A DNA stretch of 64,000 nucleotides, from the NCBI RefSeq assembly GCF_000633635.1, contig NZ_AYPQ01000006.1:1-64000 (forward strand). Reading direction: 5' to 3'. Positions 8,666 to 16,311 of this stretch are shown here, piece by piece; the first letter of the stretch is position 1, and each line of letters begins with the position of its first letter. Position numbers and translations under genes: made by a program. The DNA comes from Enterococcus crotali. GTDB taxonomy: Bacteria; Bacillota; Bacilli; Lactobacillales; Enterococcaceae. The notes below the pieces were generated by a model, which was given only the letters and a program-made list of their open reading frames with translations, made no database searches and had not been told where the DNA came from.

Positions 8666-9097
8666 TTAAACCATTTTATTGAATTGTTCTTTGCAGGTTG
8701 AACAAGTGACTTTGATCTTTCCTTTTCCTTTTGGTGCTCGTAATTGTTGTTTACAATTGGGGCACTTAAAAAAAGTATAAATTTTGCGTTCTTTAAGCTT
8801 ATTTTTTGAAAAATCTAGTTTCTTTTTTAGTTGCTGGACTTTTAAAATATAGCGAGTATTTTCATTTGAGCGTGGATAAAGCCTTTTAGAAAAAAAGCGA
8901 TAATTCAGCCACAATAATAGACTTACTCCCAACCAAAAAGCGATTGATGTTGGTAAAAATAAATTAAGCAGTAATAAGATCAAACTTCCTCTCATCAAGG
9001 TAGTATTCAATTGATCCATTCGTGCATATCTGCCTACTAATAATTTTTGAATTTTTGCGTTCCAACGAAGTAATCGTTCAATCCAAATTTGTCCCAT
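8666..9097 (-). CDS. Small membrane protein with C-terminal zinc ribbon
   Basis: A 143-aa protein, not assigned to a named family. Residues about 34-67 contain two closely spaced hydrophobic stretches (GSLILLLLNLFLP and IAFWLGVSLLLWLNY), then a basic linker, then a C-terminal zinc ribbon: CPNC at about residue 113 and CSTC about 20 residues later, with a GKGKIKV turn between them. It is probably a membrane-anchored cytoplasmic zinc-ribbon protein. It stands between the ACT operon and the WYL regulator, with its own terminator. No function is proposed. Confidence 0.7.
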   Translation of the reverse strand: MGQIWIERLLRWNAKIQKLLVGRYARMDQLNTTLMRGSLILLLLNLFLPTSIAFWLGVSLLLWLNYRFFSKRLYPRSNENTRYILKVQQLKKKLDFSKNKLKERKIYTFFKCPNCKQQLRAPKGKGKIKVTCSTCKEQFNKMV

Positions 9098-9173
9098 ATG
9101 ATCCCTCTTTTCTTTGCTATTATCTCAATCAATAGTCATTGTTTCAAGGGGTATAATGAAAATATATGTTAAC

Positions 9174-10061
9174 TCAAAAATATATTTGATTGATTTTTTT
9201 GATCTCTCTTTTGATTTTTTCTTTTAATTCAATTGGACTAACTACTTCAACTGCAGAACCAAATGATAACAGATAAGATGCCAGCCAAGAGCCTTCTACT
9301 TGCCAAGTTTTTACTTTAGTATAGTCAGCAAACCGTTCTGTCTCAATAGCCAGCAGGTCTTCCTGTACTTGATGAAGTTTATCATTTCTTATCTTGAATT
9401 CAATATATACTTTTGAAAATTCAGGCTGATAATCTTTGATCATGTATGTTTCATCAATATCATTTTGCGAAATAATCAGTTCGCTCATTCGTTTCAATTT
9501 AAAGAGAAGAGTCATTTTTCTAACACAACAATAGCCTGCTAAATACCAAGCATTCTGCTTAAAAATCAATTTATTTGGCATTACTTCTCTGCTTGTTTTT
9601 TTCCCTTTGCTATTAATATAAGTAAAAATAACGCATTTTTTTTGATTTTTGGCTTTCGTGATCAATCCGATTGCATTTGCTTCATCTTCTCGTCCCCAAG
9701 TCGAAAAATCAATATCTATCCATTGCTCTACTTGTTTTTTAAATAAGGAGGATAGCTTGTTGACTAGCGGAGTAATACTTTTTAAATTGGTCGCTGCTAA
9801 ATTTTGTAACGCCAAGATAATCTGATCCTGCTCGTCATCATCTACAAAAGTGGCAGACAAATGATGCGTATCCAATAAACGAATCCCTCCATCTCGCCCG
9901 CTTTGAGCGTATACTGGAAAACCCAACGCAGATAATGTATCGATGTCCCGATAAATCGTACGGGTCGAGACCTCCAGTTGCTCTGCTAATATTGTTGATT
10001 TCGCTTTATTATGCAACGTTAGATAATGCATAATATAAAACAATCTAGATAGGCTATTCAT
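9174..10061 (-). CDS. HTH/WYL-domain transcriptional regulator (YafY family)
   Basis: A 295-aa regulator. The N-terminal DeoR-like helix-turn-helix (residues 1-60) includes AEQLEVSTRTIYRDIDTLSALG and is followed by the WYL domain, with the aromatic core NAWYLAGYCCVRKMTLLFKLKR around residues 165-190, and a C-terminal extension. WYL domains bind small ligands or nucleic acid and control the regulator. Its start overlaps the end of the DUF3224 gene by 8 nt, so the two are translationally coupled. Confidence 0.88.
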   Translation of the reverse strand: MNSLSRLFYIMHYLTLHNKAKSTILAEQLEVSTRTIYRDIDTLSALGFPVYAQSGRDGGIRLLDTHHLSATFVDDDEQDQIILALQNLAATNLKSITPLVNKLSSLFKKQVEQWIDIDFSTWGREDEANAIGLITKAKNQKKCVIFTYINSKGKKTSREVMPNKLIFKQNAWYLAGYCCVRKMTLLFKLKRMSELIISQNDIDETYMIKDYQPEFSKVYIEFKIRNDKLHQVQEDLLAIETERFADYTKVKTWQVEGSWLASYLLSFGSAVEVVSPIELKEKIKREIKKINQIYF

Positions 10062-10455
10062 CGTCCTTAAAATCCAAGATCAACTTACTATTTTCACCAA
10101 CAAAATCATATTGATAAGAACCAGTCAATCCATCCAATTCTCCACTACTTTTAATAAGCATACCCGGTGAATCCAAGGCTCCTTTGTCAAAAATTCCTTT
10201 TTCAGCTGCTGTAAAGGTTCCTGTTTTTCCTTTATATTGGCCTTCAAAGTGAAGAAATCCTGATATTCTTGCAGTTGCAAGGTGTCCATCTTCTTTGTTA
10301 CTTTCTAAGTAATAAAGAAGATATTCGACCCAAGCCGCTCCTTGTAGCTCTCCGTCAAGCTCATATTCTGCCTGCACTCGGTTTACTGGAAAATCAAGCT
10401 TTAATACATTAGCTGGTTGTTCCTCCCATTTAGTTACATTGAACGTTGTGCTCAT
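10054..10455 (-). CDS. DUF3224 domain-containing protein
   Basis: A 133-aa all-beta protein recognisable as DUF3224 (alpha-barrel-like/lipocalin-like fold): TFNVTKWEEQPANVLKLDFP at the start, FEGQYKGKTGTFTAAEKGIF in the middle and a SSGELDGLTGSYQYDF C-terminal hairpin. Members often sit beside HTH/WYL regulators, as here. The biochemical role is unknown. SD AAGGAGG precedes the ATG. This is the first gene of a two-gene operon. Confidence 0.8.
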   Translation of the reverse strand: MSTTFNVTKWEEQPANVLKLDFPVNRVQAEYELDGELQGAAWVEYLLYYLESNKEDGHLATARISGFLHFEGQYKGKTGTFTAAEKGIFDKGALDSPGMLIKSSGELDGLTGSYQYDFVGENSKLILDFKDDE

Positions 10456-10534
10456 ACTTATCCCTCCTTATGAATAAAAGAATAGCAAACATACGTTCTT
10501 TTTTCAAGCGAACAACTTAATAATTTTTTCTATT

Positions 10535-11068
10535 TTATTCATTTACCAAAAATTCTCGGATTTTTTTACTAAAGACGGTAACATTCTCGGATTTAGATGC
10601 TGCGGTCGTAACATCTAAATGGCCTGGATCTTTCGACCAGACACTTGAATCAGCGGTTAAGTAGATACTGAGCTTTTCCTCGTCCTTGTGCTTATTGATA
10701 TAATCTAGAGCGACTTTGGGAGGATCACTTGATTGAACGGTTGATAAAATGATTACTTTGTCCCACTCTTCAATTCTATTTTCTCCAATTTCTTCCACTG
10801 GCTCTACTTTTATATAAATATTCTCATCTGCTAGATTACTTGCAAGTTCATCAATTACTTCATTTTTGAAAGCTCGGTCTTGTGTGTAAATAACCGCTCG
10901 GTGTGCATTTGACTTTTCACTTAAGTCTTCGTTGATCTCATAACTTGTGATGACCCCTTGGGCTCTTGCTAAGCGGTAGTAGCCTAAAAAGCCTGCGCCT
11001 CCTAATGCGATCAAAAGGATTCCGATCACTCCATATCTAAATAACTTGTTACTCCATAATTTTTTCAT
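10535..11068 (-). CDS. Membrane-anchored protein of the Ytr-like ABC operon, function unknown
   Basis: A 177-aa protein with an N-terminal membrane anchor (YGVIGILLIALGGAGFLGYY, residues about 12-31) and an extracytoplasmic domain that alternates strands and helices in a flavodoxin-like way (HRAVIYTQ, KVIILSTVQSSDPPKV, LSIYLTADSS). No known family is recognised. It follows the permease gene by 30 nt on the same strand, so it is the last gene of the ABC exporter operon and may be an accessory subunit. Confidence 0.7.
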   Translation of the reverse strand: MKKLWSNKLFRYGVIGILLIALGGAGFLGYYRLARAQGVITSYEINEDLSEKSNAHRAVIYTQDRAFKNEVIDELASNLADENIYIKVEPVEEIGENRIEEWDKVIILSTVQSSDPPKVALDYINKHKDEEKLSIYLTADSSVWSKDPGHLDVTTAASKSENVTVFSKKIREFLVNE

Positions 11069-11098
11069 TGATACTTCCTACTTTCCTTTTTCAATTTT

Positions 11099-12367
11099 TT
11101 ATTCGTAACGCAAAGCGGTAATCGGATCTAGTTTAGCGGCTTTTGCTGCTGGATATAAAGCGAAGATCACACCCAAGACACCAGTTATCCCTAACGTAGC
11201 TAACGCGTTAAGTGGTGCTATCTGAATCACCTGATTAAAGCCAATACTAGATTCAATCAATGGATTAGCTAAAAATTGGATTAGATAGGCAAACGCTACT
11301 GAAATGAAATTAGATAAAAACATGATATAGATTGCTTCCATTCTAAATAGACGCTTGATATATCCTTTTTTGTATCCAATAGAGCGCAAAACACCAATTT
11401 CTTTAGTTCGTTCCACAACGCCAATATATAGAACAACTGCAATCATTACCCCTGCAACGATCAAAGAAAGTCCAGCGATAAAGGCTAGCAAGTAAACAAT
11501 AATATCAGTAAATTGTTTAAAAGTGTCTAGGAAGGAAGAAGCATTTGTGATTGCATAGTTTTCATACGCTGGATCTTCTTTGTATTTTTCAATAAACGTT
11601 TCAGCAGCTTCTGGATTTTCCGCAAAGGCATCGATCGTATAAATTGGCTTATCGATCCCCATACTCTTCACCATATAAGCAAATGTTTTTGGTGATGCCA
11701 TAAACCCTTGAACAAACCCTTCTTCTTCTGGTGAGGTGATTCCTTGAATTATAGTTTCCACTTCGATGGTAGTATTATCGACCCCTTGATCTCGTCCTTG
11801 ATAAACTAATGTGATTGGTTTTGAAATTAATTCTTCGACACTTTCTTGTGTTAATTCTGAATTTTTTAAGCCTAGTATTTCTCTCGCTACAGAAGCTGGC
11901 AGAACAACGCCCGATTCTTCTGGTGTTACAAAAGTTCCAGCCAGTAAATAACCATCGGCTACTGTGTTTGTTTTATAGCGTTCCTTATTTAGATTGGCCT
12001 CATCCATTTGCGCTGGTGCCAGCTCATCAATCAACTTGTTATCATATTTAAATCGAATCCCAGCGATATTTGCTCTTTCATAAACTTCTGTGATTCCTTC
12101 ATTAGCGTACAGTTCTTTTAATTTTTTTATCTCTTCTTCTTTTAGTAGCTCAGAAGGTCTAGGAGGTCCACCGCGTTCTGGATCTTGATAATATGATGTA
12201 ATTTGATTTGGAGAATATGCTGTTTGGAAAAAATCACCCAGCACTTCCGTGATTCCATTACCGATACCTAAAGCCAGTAAAATCGCTGTAATTCCAATAG
12301 ATGTACCAAAAGCAACTAGCAAATTCCTTAAAATCCGACTAAAAAAGTTTTTACTAACGAGTTGCAA
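11099..12367 (-). CDS. ABC transporter permease, MacB/FtsX type (YtrF-like)
   Basis: A 422-aa permease with the MacB topology: one N-terminal membrane segment (LLVAFGTSIGITAILLALGIG), a large extracytoplasmic domain (about residues 45-270) and three C-terminal segments, including the FtsX signature VVERTKEIGVLRSIGYKKGY. The apparent start is TTG 12367, with AGGTG 5 nt upstream. Upstream codons in this frame read SRVSLSLGATLQLVSKNFF with no stop back into the ATPase gene, which suggests the permease was once fused to the ATPase and is now separated by a frameshift in an A7 run. Confidence 0.8.
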   Translation of the reverse strand: MQLVSKNFFSRILRNLLVAFGTSIGITAILLALGIGNGITEVLGDFFQTAYSPNQITSYYQDPERGGPPRPSELLKEEEIKKLKELYANEGITEVYERANIAGIRFKYDNKLIDELAPAQMDEANLNKERYKTNTVADGYLLAGTFVTPEESGVVLPASVAREILGLKNSELTQESVEELISKPITLVYQGRDQGVDNTTIEVETIIQGITSPEEEGFVQGFMASPKTFAYMVKSMGIDKPIYTIDAFAENPEAAETFIEKYKEDPAYENYAITNASSFLDTFKQFTDIIVYLLAFIAGLSLIVAGVMIAVVLYIGVVERTKEIGVLRSIGYKKGYIKRLFRMEAIYIMFLSNFISVAFAYLIQFLANPLIESSIGFNQVIQIAPLNALATLGITGVLGVIFALYPAAKAAKLDPITALRYE

Positions 12368-12375
12368 AGTGGCAC

Positions 12376-13107
12376 CTAGAGAAAGCGAAACACGTGACGG
12401 GACTTCTTTTTGTATTTGATTTTTTTGAAATCAGGTGTTTTGATTCGGTCATCACTTAAAATACGCCCATCCTTTACTCTTAAGATTTTCGTTGCGTAAT
12501 TCATTAAACTTTCGTCATGGGTAACTGTGATTACTAACGTGCCTTCATTACTCAGTTGCTTCAACAACTCTATGATCGACGCTGCTGTAACCGAATCCAA
12601 TGCTCCAGTCGGTTCATCAGCTATGATCACTTTTGGATCATTCGCAAGAGCCCTGGCGATCGCTACCCGTTGTTTTTGACCACCAGAAAGTTGACTAGGG
12701 TACTTGTTGGAGTGATCTGCTAAACCGACTTTAGTCAAAAGCTGGACCGCACGATCTGTACGCTCAGACGGACTTAACATTTTATCTAAATAAAGAGCGC
12801 TTTTGACATTTTCAAGTACAGATAGATGGGAAACTAAATTAAAGCTTTGAAAAACGAACCCGATTTCATTTTTATGAAAATCATCCATATTCTCCGACTT
12901 CAAGTTTTGTCCTTCATAAAAAATATCCCCACCATAATCTGTGTCCAATCCACTGATGATATTCAGCAAGGTCGTCTTACCACTACCACTGGCTCCCAAA
13001 ATCAAGGCAAAGTCACCAGCTTCAAAGTTTGTTGTTATTTCATGTAAAACAGGCTCTTTTTTATTATCGATCGTAAAGCTTTTCGACACTTTTTTTAATT
13101 GATACAT
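12376..13107 (-). CDS. ABC transporter ATP-binding protein, MacB/LolD type (YtrE-like)
   Basis: A 243-aa ATPase with Walker A GASGSGKTTL, Q-loop GFVFQSFNLV, signature LSGGQKQRVAIARAL, Walker B VIIADEPTGALDS and switch His in VTHDES. Its last ~13 residues after an A7 run look out of frame. One extra A at 12420-12426 would carry the frame straight into the permease, giving a single ATPase-permease polypeptide of about 670 aa, an architecture common in Lactobacillales. SD AGGAGGAG precedes the ATG. The start lies 44 nt inside the preceding gene. Confidence 0.85.
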   Translation of the reverse strand: MYQLKKVSKSFTIDNKKEPVLHEITTNFEAGDFALILGASGSGKTTLLNIISGLDTDYGGDIFYEGQNLKSENMDDFHKNEIGFVFQSFNLVSHLSVLENVKSALYLDKMLSPSERTDRAVQLLTKVGLADHSNKYPSQLSGGQKQRVAIARALANDPKVIIADEPTGALDSVTAASIIELLKQLSNEGTLVITVTHDESLMNYATKILRVKDGRILSDDRIKTPDFKKIKYKKKSRHVFRFL

Positions 13108-13783
13108 TTCCTCTCCTCCTATCTAGTATCTTTGGATTGATTTTTTCTAGCCACAAATAAACAAATAAGATTGCACCAGATAAACAAGCATTTAAGACAA
13201 ACGTACTCGGATAAAAAATACCGTTATTGGCTGTTAATTCAATATTTAAACCTTGGGGAAAATAATAACGTGCAACATCATTCAGCAAAATAACAAGAAT
13301 CCAACCAATCGCGGTCACAAAAGTTTTGGAAAAGTTCGGTAACCACAGTTTAGCGATCACACCTCTAAATAGAATCAAATAACTGATCATACCAGCGAGA
13401 TAAACCGCTAATTCTAGTGCTAAAAGCAACAACTGTAATGCACTTAACGTAATAGTGGCAAAGTTGAATACTAGGTTGATCACAACGATTACGATCAATT
13501 GGAAATAAGAAAGTAGATACTTCGCTGCAATTTTTTCACTTGTCGATTGTGTGACCGTACTAGCTAACGTTTGATGGTTTGATTGAATGTCCAGTTGATT
13601 GATCCTCCAAGACAAAACAATTGCTGTGACAACTGAAAGTAAAATCGGCAGCCGCTCCCATTGGGACTCAGGCATGATTACTTGAAAAACGTATTTGGCA
13701 AAATAGCTCGTTAAAATCAAGAGTAAACTACTTAAAAAGAACTTCTTAGTTTTTTCATGATAAAAATTAAATAAACGTATCAT
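13064..13783 (-). CDS. Membrane subunit of the Ytr-like ABC operon
   Basis: A 239-aa hydrophobic protein with about six membrane segments and no known motif. It sits between two ABC ATPase genes, so it is the likely membrane partner of the upstream ATPase (13767-14477), with which it overlaps by 17 nt. Its 3' end overlaps the next gene by 44 nt, including that gene's SD. A single extra A near the codon for the last lysine before ILDRRR would produce a stop just before that SD, so the present C-terminus may be artefactual. Confidence 0.7.
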   Translation of the reverse strand: MIRLFNFYHEKTKKFFLSSLLLILTSYFAKYVFQVIMPESQWERLPILLSVVTAIVLSWRINQLDIQSNHQTLASTVTQSTSEKIAAKYLLSYFQLIVIVVINLVFNFATITLSALQLLLLALELAVYLAGMISYLILFRGVIAKLWLPNFSKTFVTAIGWILVILLNDVARYYFPQGLNIELTANNGIFYPSTFVLNACLSGAILFVYLWLEKINPKILDRRRGNVSIKKSVEKLYDR

Positions 13784-14477
13784 TGGCTTCCTCCTCGTAG
13801 ATTTCCTTCAGGGACATATTTTTTCGTTCTCGTAAATCTTCCAGATTAATTACTTCGCAATATCTGAAAGGATTCATAAATAAAACATCAGTAAACAAGG
13901 TATCCATTTCTTCAATAAAATTTGTAGAAACTAAAATTATTTTCGCTTCGCCACTAGCTCTTCTCAACATCTTTTTCACTTGAATACGAGAAGAATAATC
14001 TAGATAAGCGAATGGTTCATCTAAAAGTAATATGCTTGTCTCTTTCGCATATTCACAAGCTATTTTTACTTTGACTTTCGTCCCTTCTGAAAGTTCTTGC
14101 CACTTTTGTTTTGTAGAAATATTCCATATTTCTAATTGTTCGATTGCTTTTTCTAAGCGAAATGCTGGAAATAAAATAGTATATTCCATTAGAATTTGTT
14201 GCACTGTTTCGGTTTGTTCAAAATAGTTTGTTGTTGAAACATACGCAATACTTGCTTTAAAGAGTTCACTATTTTGCGGTTGGTCATTATATAAAATCGT
14301 TCCCGTACTCACTTGTCTTTGTCCTGAAATACAATCCAGAAGTGTTGTTTTTCCTGTTCCATTTTTCCCCAGAACACCGAGTATTTGGCCTTCATTCAGG
14401 TTAAAAGACAGTTCTTGAAAAATACTTTTTTGGTATTGTTTTCCAATATTTTTTACCTTTAGTTTATTCATTTGCAC
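13767..14477 (-). CDS. ABC transporter ATP-binding protein (YtrB-like)
   Basis: A 236-aa ATPase with Walker A GKNGTGKTTL, a weakly conserved signature LSEGTKVKVKIACEY and Walker B ILLLDEPFAYLDY; the switch His is replaced (LVSTNFIEE). This divergent form is typical of ATPases of the YtrB/EcsA group linked to GntR regulators. It overlaps the GntR gene by 14 nt and the membrane gene by 17 nt. It probably works with the product of 13064-13783. Confidence 0.85.
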   Translation of the reverse strand: MQMNKLKVKNIGKQYQKSIFQELSFNLNEGQILGVLGKNGTGKTTLLDCISGQRQVSTGTILYNDQPQNSELFKASIAYVSTTNYFEQTETVQQILMEYTILFPAFRLEKAIEQLEIWNISTKQKWQELSEGTKVKVKIACEYAKETSILLLDEPFAYLDYSSRIQVKKMLRRASGEAKIILVSTNFIEEMDTLFTDVLFMNPFRYCEVINLEDLRERKNMSLKEIYEEEANDTFI

Positions 14478-14829
14478 TCCTCACAATCCGTTCAATGATA
14501 TGCTCCCTTTCATTTTGAGTGAGCTCTAACTTTCTTAATTGAGTGATAAATGCTTCTACGTGGGCTTCAATCAATCGAAAGCGTAAATCTGTAATTTTAT
14601 CGGTTTTATTTGTCACGAACTTACCAATCCCTCTCTGACTGATCAAAATTTCTTGTTGCTCTAAAATACTATACGCTCGTTGAATCGTTGTTGGGTTCAC
14701 TTCTAAGTCCTCCGCTAGTTGTCTGACTGATGGTGCTTTTTGATTTTGCTGCCAATGATCACTGGCTATCCAATGTTCGACTTGCTCGATGATTTGTTGA
14801 TAAATGGGTCTGTTCCCGTCATAATTCAC
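14464..14829 (-). CDS. GntR family regulator, YtrA subfamily
   Basis: A ~121-aa regulator with a GntR winged helix (PIYQQIIEQVEHWI, then SVRQLAEDLEVNPTTIQRAY) and only a short C-terminal helical tail, the size of the YtrA subfamily. It is the first gene of the ABC operon and presumably represses it in response to a transporter-related signal. The start is placed at GTG 14829, 6 nt after GGGAGG; an ATG two codons earlier directly abuts that SD. Confidence 0.85.
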   Translation of the reverse strand: MNYDGNRPIYQQIIEQVEHWIASDHWQQNQKAPSVRQLAEDLEVNPTTIQRAYSILEQQEILISQRGIGKFVTNKTDKITDLRFRLIEAHVEAFITQLRKLELTQNEREHIIERIVRSANE

Positions 14830-14915
14830 ATGCATCCTCCCTTTTCTAGTTGTATACTGTACTGCTTAAGTCACACACTCAGCTGGTAAAACCTATTTTA
14901 GAGGAAATAAAAAAA

Positions 14916-14940
14916 CAATTTATATCCATGATATAAATTG
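14916..14940. promoter_or_regulatory. Perfect inverted repeat, candidate operator
   Basis: CAATTTATATC and GATATAAATTG are perfect 11-bp arms around CAT, located 87 bp upstream of the GntR start. No T tract follows on either side, so an operator is likelier than a terminator. Binding by the GntR protein is inference. Confidence 0.5.
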
Positions 14941-15089
14941 CTTTAAACCTGCTACTATTTTTCAATTTTACTCATTGACTGCAAGTTAAGGGCTGATTTA
15001 GAGTAAAAAGACAAGAACCCCCTTTTGTTCGGTCCAAAAATTATGATATACTTTTTTTACCTCTATATTTGAAAAAGGAGTGATACCTT

Positions 15090-15721
15090 ATTGAACTGTA
15101 TAAAGAAAATACAAATTTAATTGAGTACTTAAAAAAACAACTAAGTAGCGGCTGGACAGAGAAAAATTATGCAAAAGACAAAATGATTGTTGATGAATAT
15201 GAAAAAACTGCAAATTTTTATTATGTTGTGGAAGGCGTCATCTGCGTTGAAATTCTTAATGATGAAAAACGCTATATCTCCTCTTTCATTTTTGAAAACG
15301 ATTTTTTTGGCTTAGACAGTTTTTCTACATTTAAACAAAAGGCACACTCCATTCGTGTTATCAGTGACCATGCAACGATTTTTAGTGTGCCAAAAGTAAT
15401 ATTATTAAATACTTTAAATGAACAACCACAGTATTATGAATTATTATTGACCAATTTTGCCGATATTTTCCAGCGACATTATGGTTATTTTGATTTTCTG
15501 CATTTACCGACGACAGAACGAATCAAACGGCGTTAGGTTATTTAAGTGAGCACATCGGTTTTCTAACACAAGATGAGCATTTCGAGTTACCCTCTTTTAT
15601 TACACAGGAAATTTTATCAAAATTCTGCCGGACATCACAATCTAGAGTCTCCGTTTCTTTAAGTGAATTGGAAAAAACTGGCTGGCTCTTAAAAAAGAAA
15701 GTTCCGATCACAATAAAATAA
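15090..15721 (+). pseudogene. Crp/Fnr family regulator, frameshifted
   Basis: The first part (residues from IELYKENTNLIEYL to LPTTERIKRR, to 15536) is a cyclic-nucleotide-binding-like domain. The next frame continues without gap as ALGYLSEHIGFLT and a Crp-type winged helix (RTSQSRVSVSLSELEKTGWL), ending TAA 15721. Restoring one G at 15529-15530 joins them as ERIKRALGYLSEHIG, as in normal Crp proteins. After the GGAG at 15077, the first in-frame codon is ATT at 15090; ATG appears only at 15183 and would lose the first strands. So the gene has lost one base and perhaps its start. It lies beside the persulfide operon. Confidence 0.8.
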
Positions 15722-15759
15722 ACACCAAAAATCAAGATGACACTGATTTTTGGTGTTTA
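15721..15759. terminator. Bidirectional terminator
   Basis: AACACCAAAAATCA and TGATTTTTGGTGTT form a perfect stem between the converging Crp pseudogene and cstR. Confidence 0.85.
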
Positions 15760-15761
15760 TT

Positions 15762-16016
15762 TTATCTTGTTTTCACAATCATTTCTAAGGCTTTTACCAT
15801 ATCCTCGCCAGCTAAATCGATATTTTCATCTTCCATACACTGCTTTAGATTTTCAGTTACAACAAGTCCGATGACTTTATCGATACTTGAGCGAACTGCC
15901 ATCAATTGTGTTACCACTTCCCGGCAATCTTTCCCTTCATCCATCATTTTTAAAATCCCGCGAATTTGTCCTTCTGAACGTTTTAAGCGATTCGCTAATT
16001 TAGGATCACATGCCAT
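15762..16016 (-). CDS. cstR: CsoR-family persulfide sensor, CstR type
   Basis: An 84-aa CsoR/RcnR-fold repressor. Cys31 (DCREVV) and Cys60 (ENLKQC) are at the two positions of the CstR persulfide-sensing pair. The histidine used by copper-sensing CsoR four residues before the second Cys is Asn56 here, so copper sensing is unlikely. The neighbours are two rhodaneses and a CoA-persulfide reductase, and a CsoR/CstR-type palindrome lies upstream of the operon. The start at 16016 has GGGGAAG upstream; a longer frame to 16049 is out of place. It is the last gene and overlaps the rhodanese by 11 nt. Confidence 0.9.
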   Translation of the reverse strand: MACDPKLANRLKRSEGQIRGILKMMDEGKDCREVVTQLMAVRSSIDKVIGLVVTENLKQCMEDENIDLAGEDMVKALEMIVKTR

Positions 16017-16311
16017 CAATAACTTCCCCTCTCCAGGCAGACATGCCACCCATCACATTTGTTACATCATATTTTAATGAAGCAAAATATTCACTCGCCA
16101 TTTGTGAACGTCCGCCAGAATGACAGATAATATAGTAAGGTTGCGCTTTATCCAATGTCTCAGCCGTTTCCTGTAGCGTGCTTAGTGGTAGATTCTTTGC
16201 TCCTTTGATATGGCCTGCAACATATTCATCCACTTCACGTACATCTATTATCGCCAGTTTATTTCTTTTTTCTAGTTGTTCAAATTCATCGATCATTATT
16301 GATTTATACAT
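16006..16311 (-). CDS. Single-domain rhodanese (sulfurtransferase)
   Basis: A 101-aa rhodanese domain with the active-site loop CHSGGRS, a DVREVDEYVAGHIKGAKNLP N-terminal signature and a GGMSAWRGE C-terminal signature. It transfers sulfane sulfur through a cysteine persulfide, probably handing persulfide sulfur between partners of this operon. It shares a nucleotide with the preceding reductase gene and overlaps cstR by 11 nt. Cytoplasmic. Confidence 0.9.
   Translation of the reverse strand: MYKSIMIDEFEQLEKRNKLAIIDVREVDEYVAGHIKGAKNLPLSTLQETAETLDKAQPYYIICHSGGRSQMASEYFASLKYDVTNVMGGMSAWRGEVIDGM

Noticed and set aside
15538-15735. 65-aa minus-strand frame in the Crp pseudogene
   Set aside because: It is antisense to the continuation of the Crp DNA-binding domain, which explains the sequence fully.
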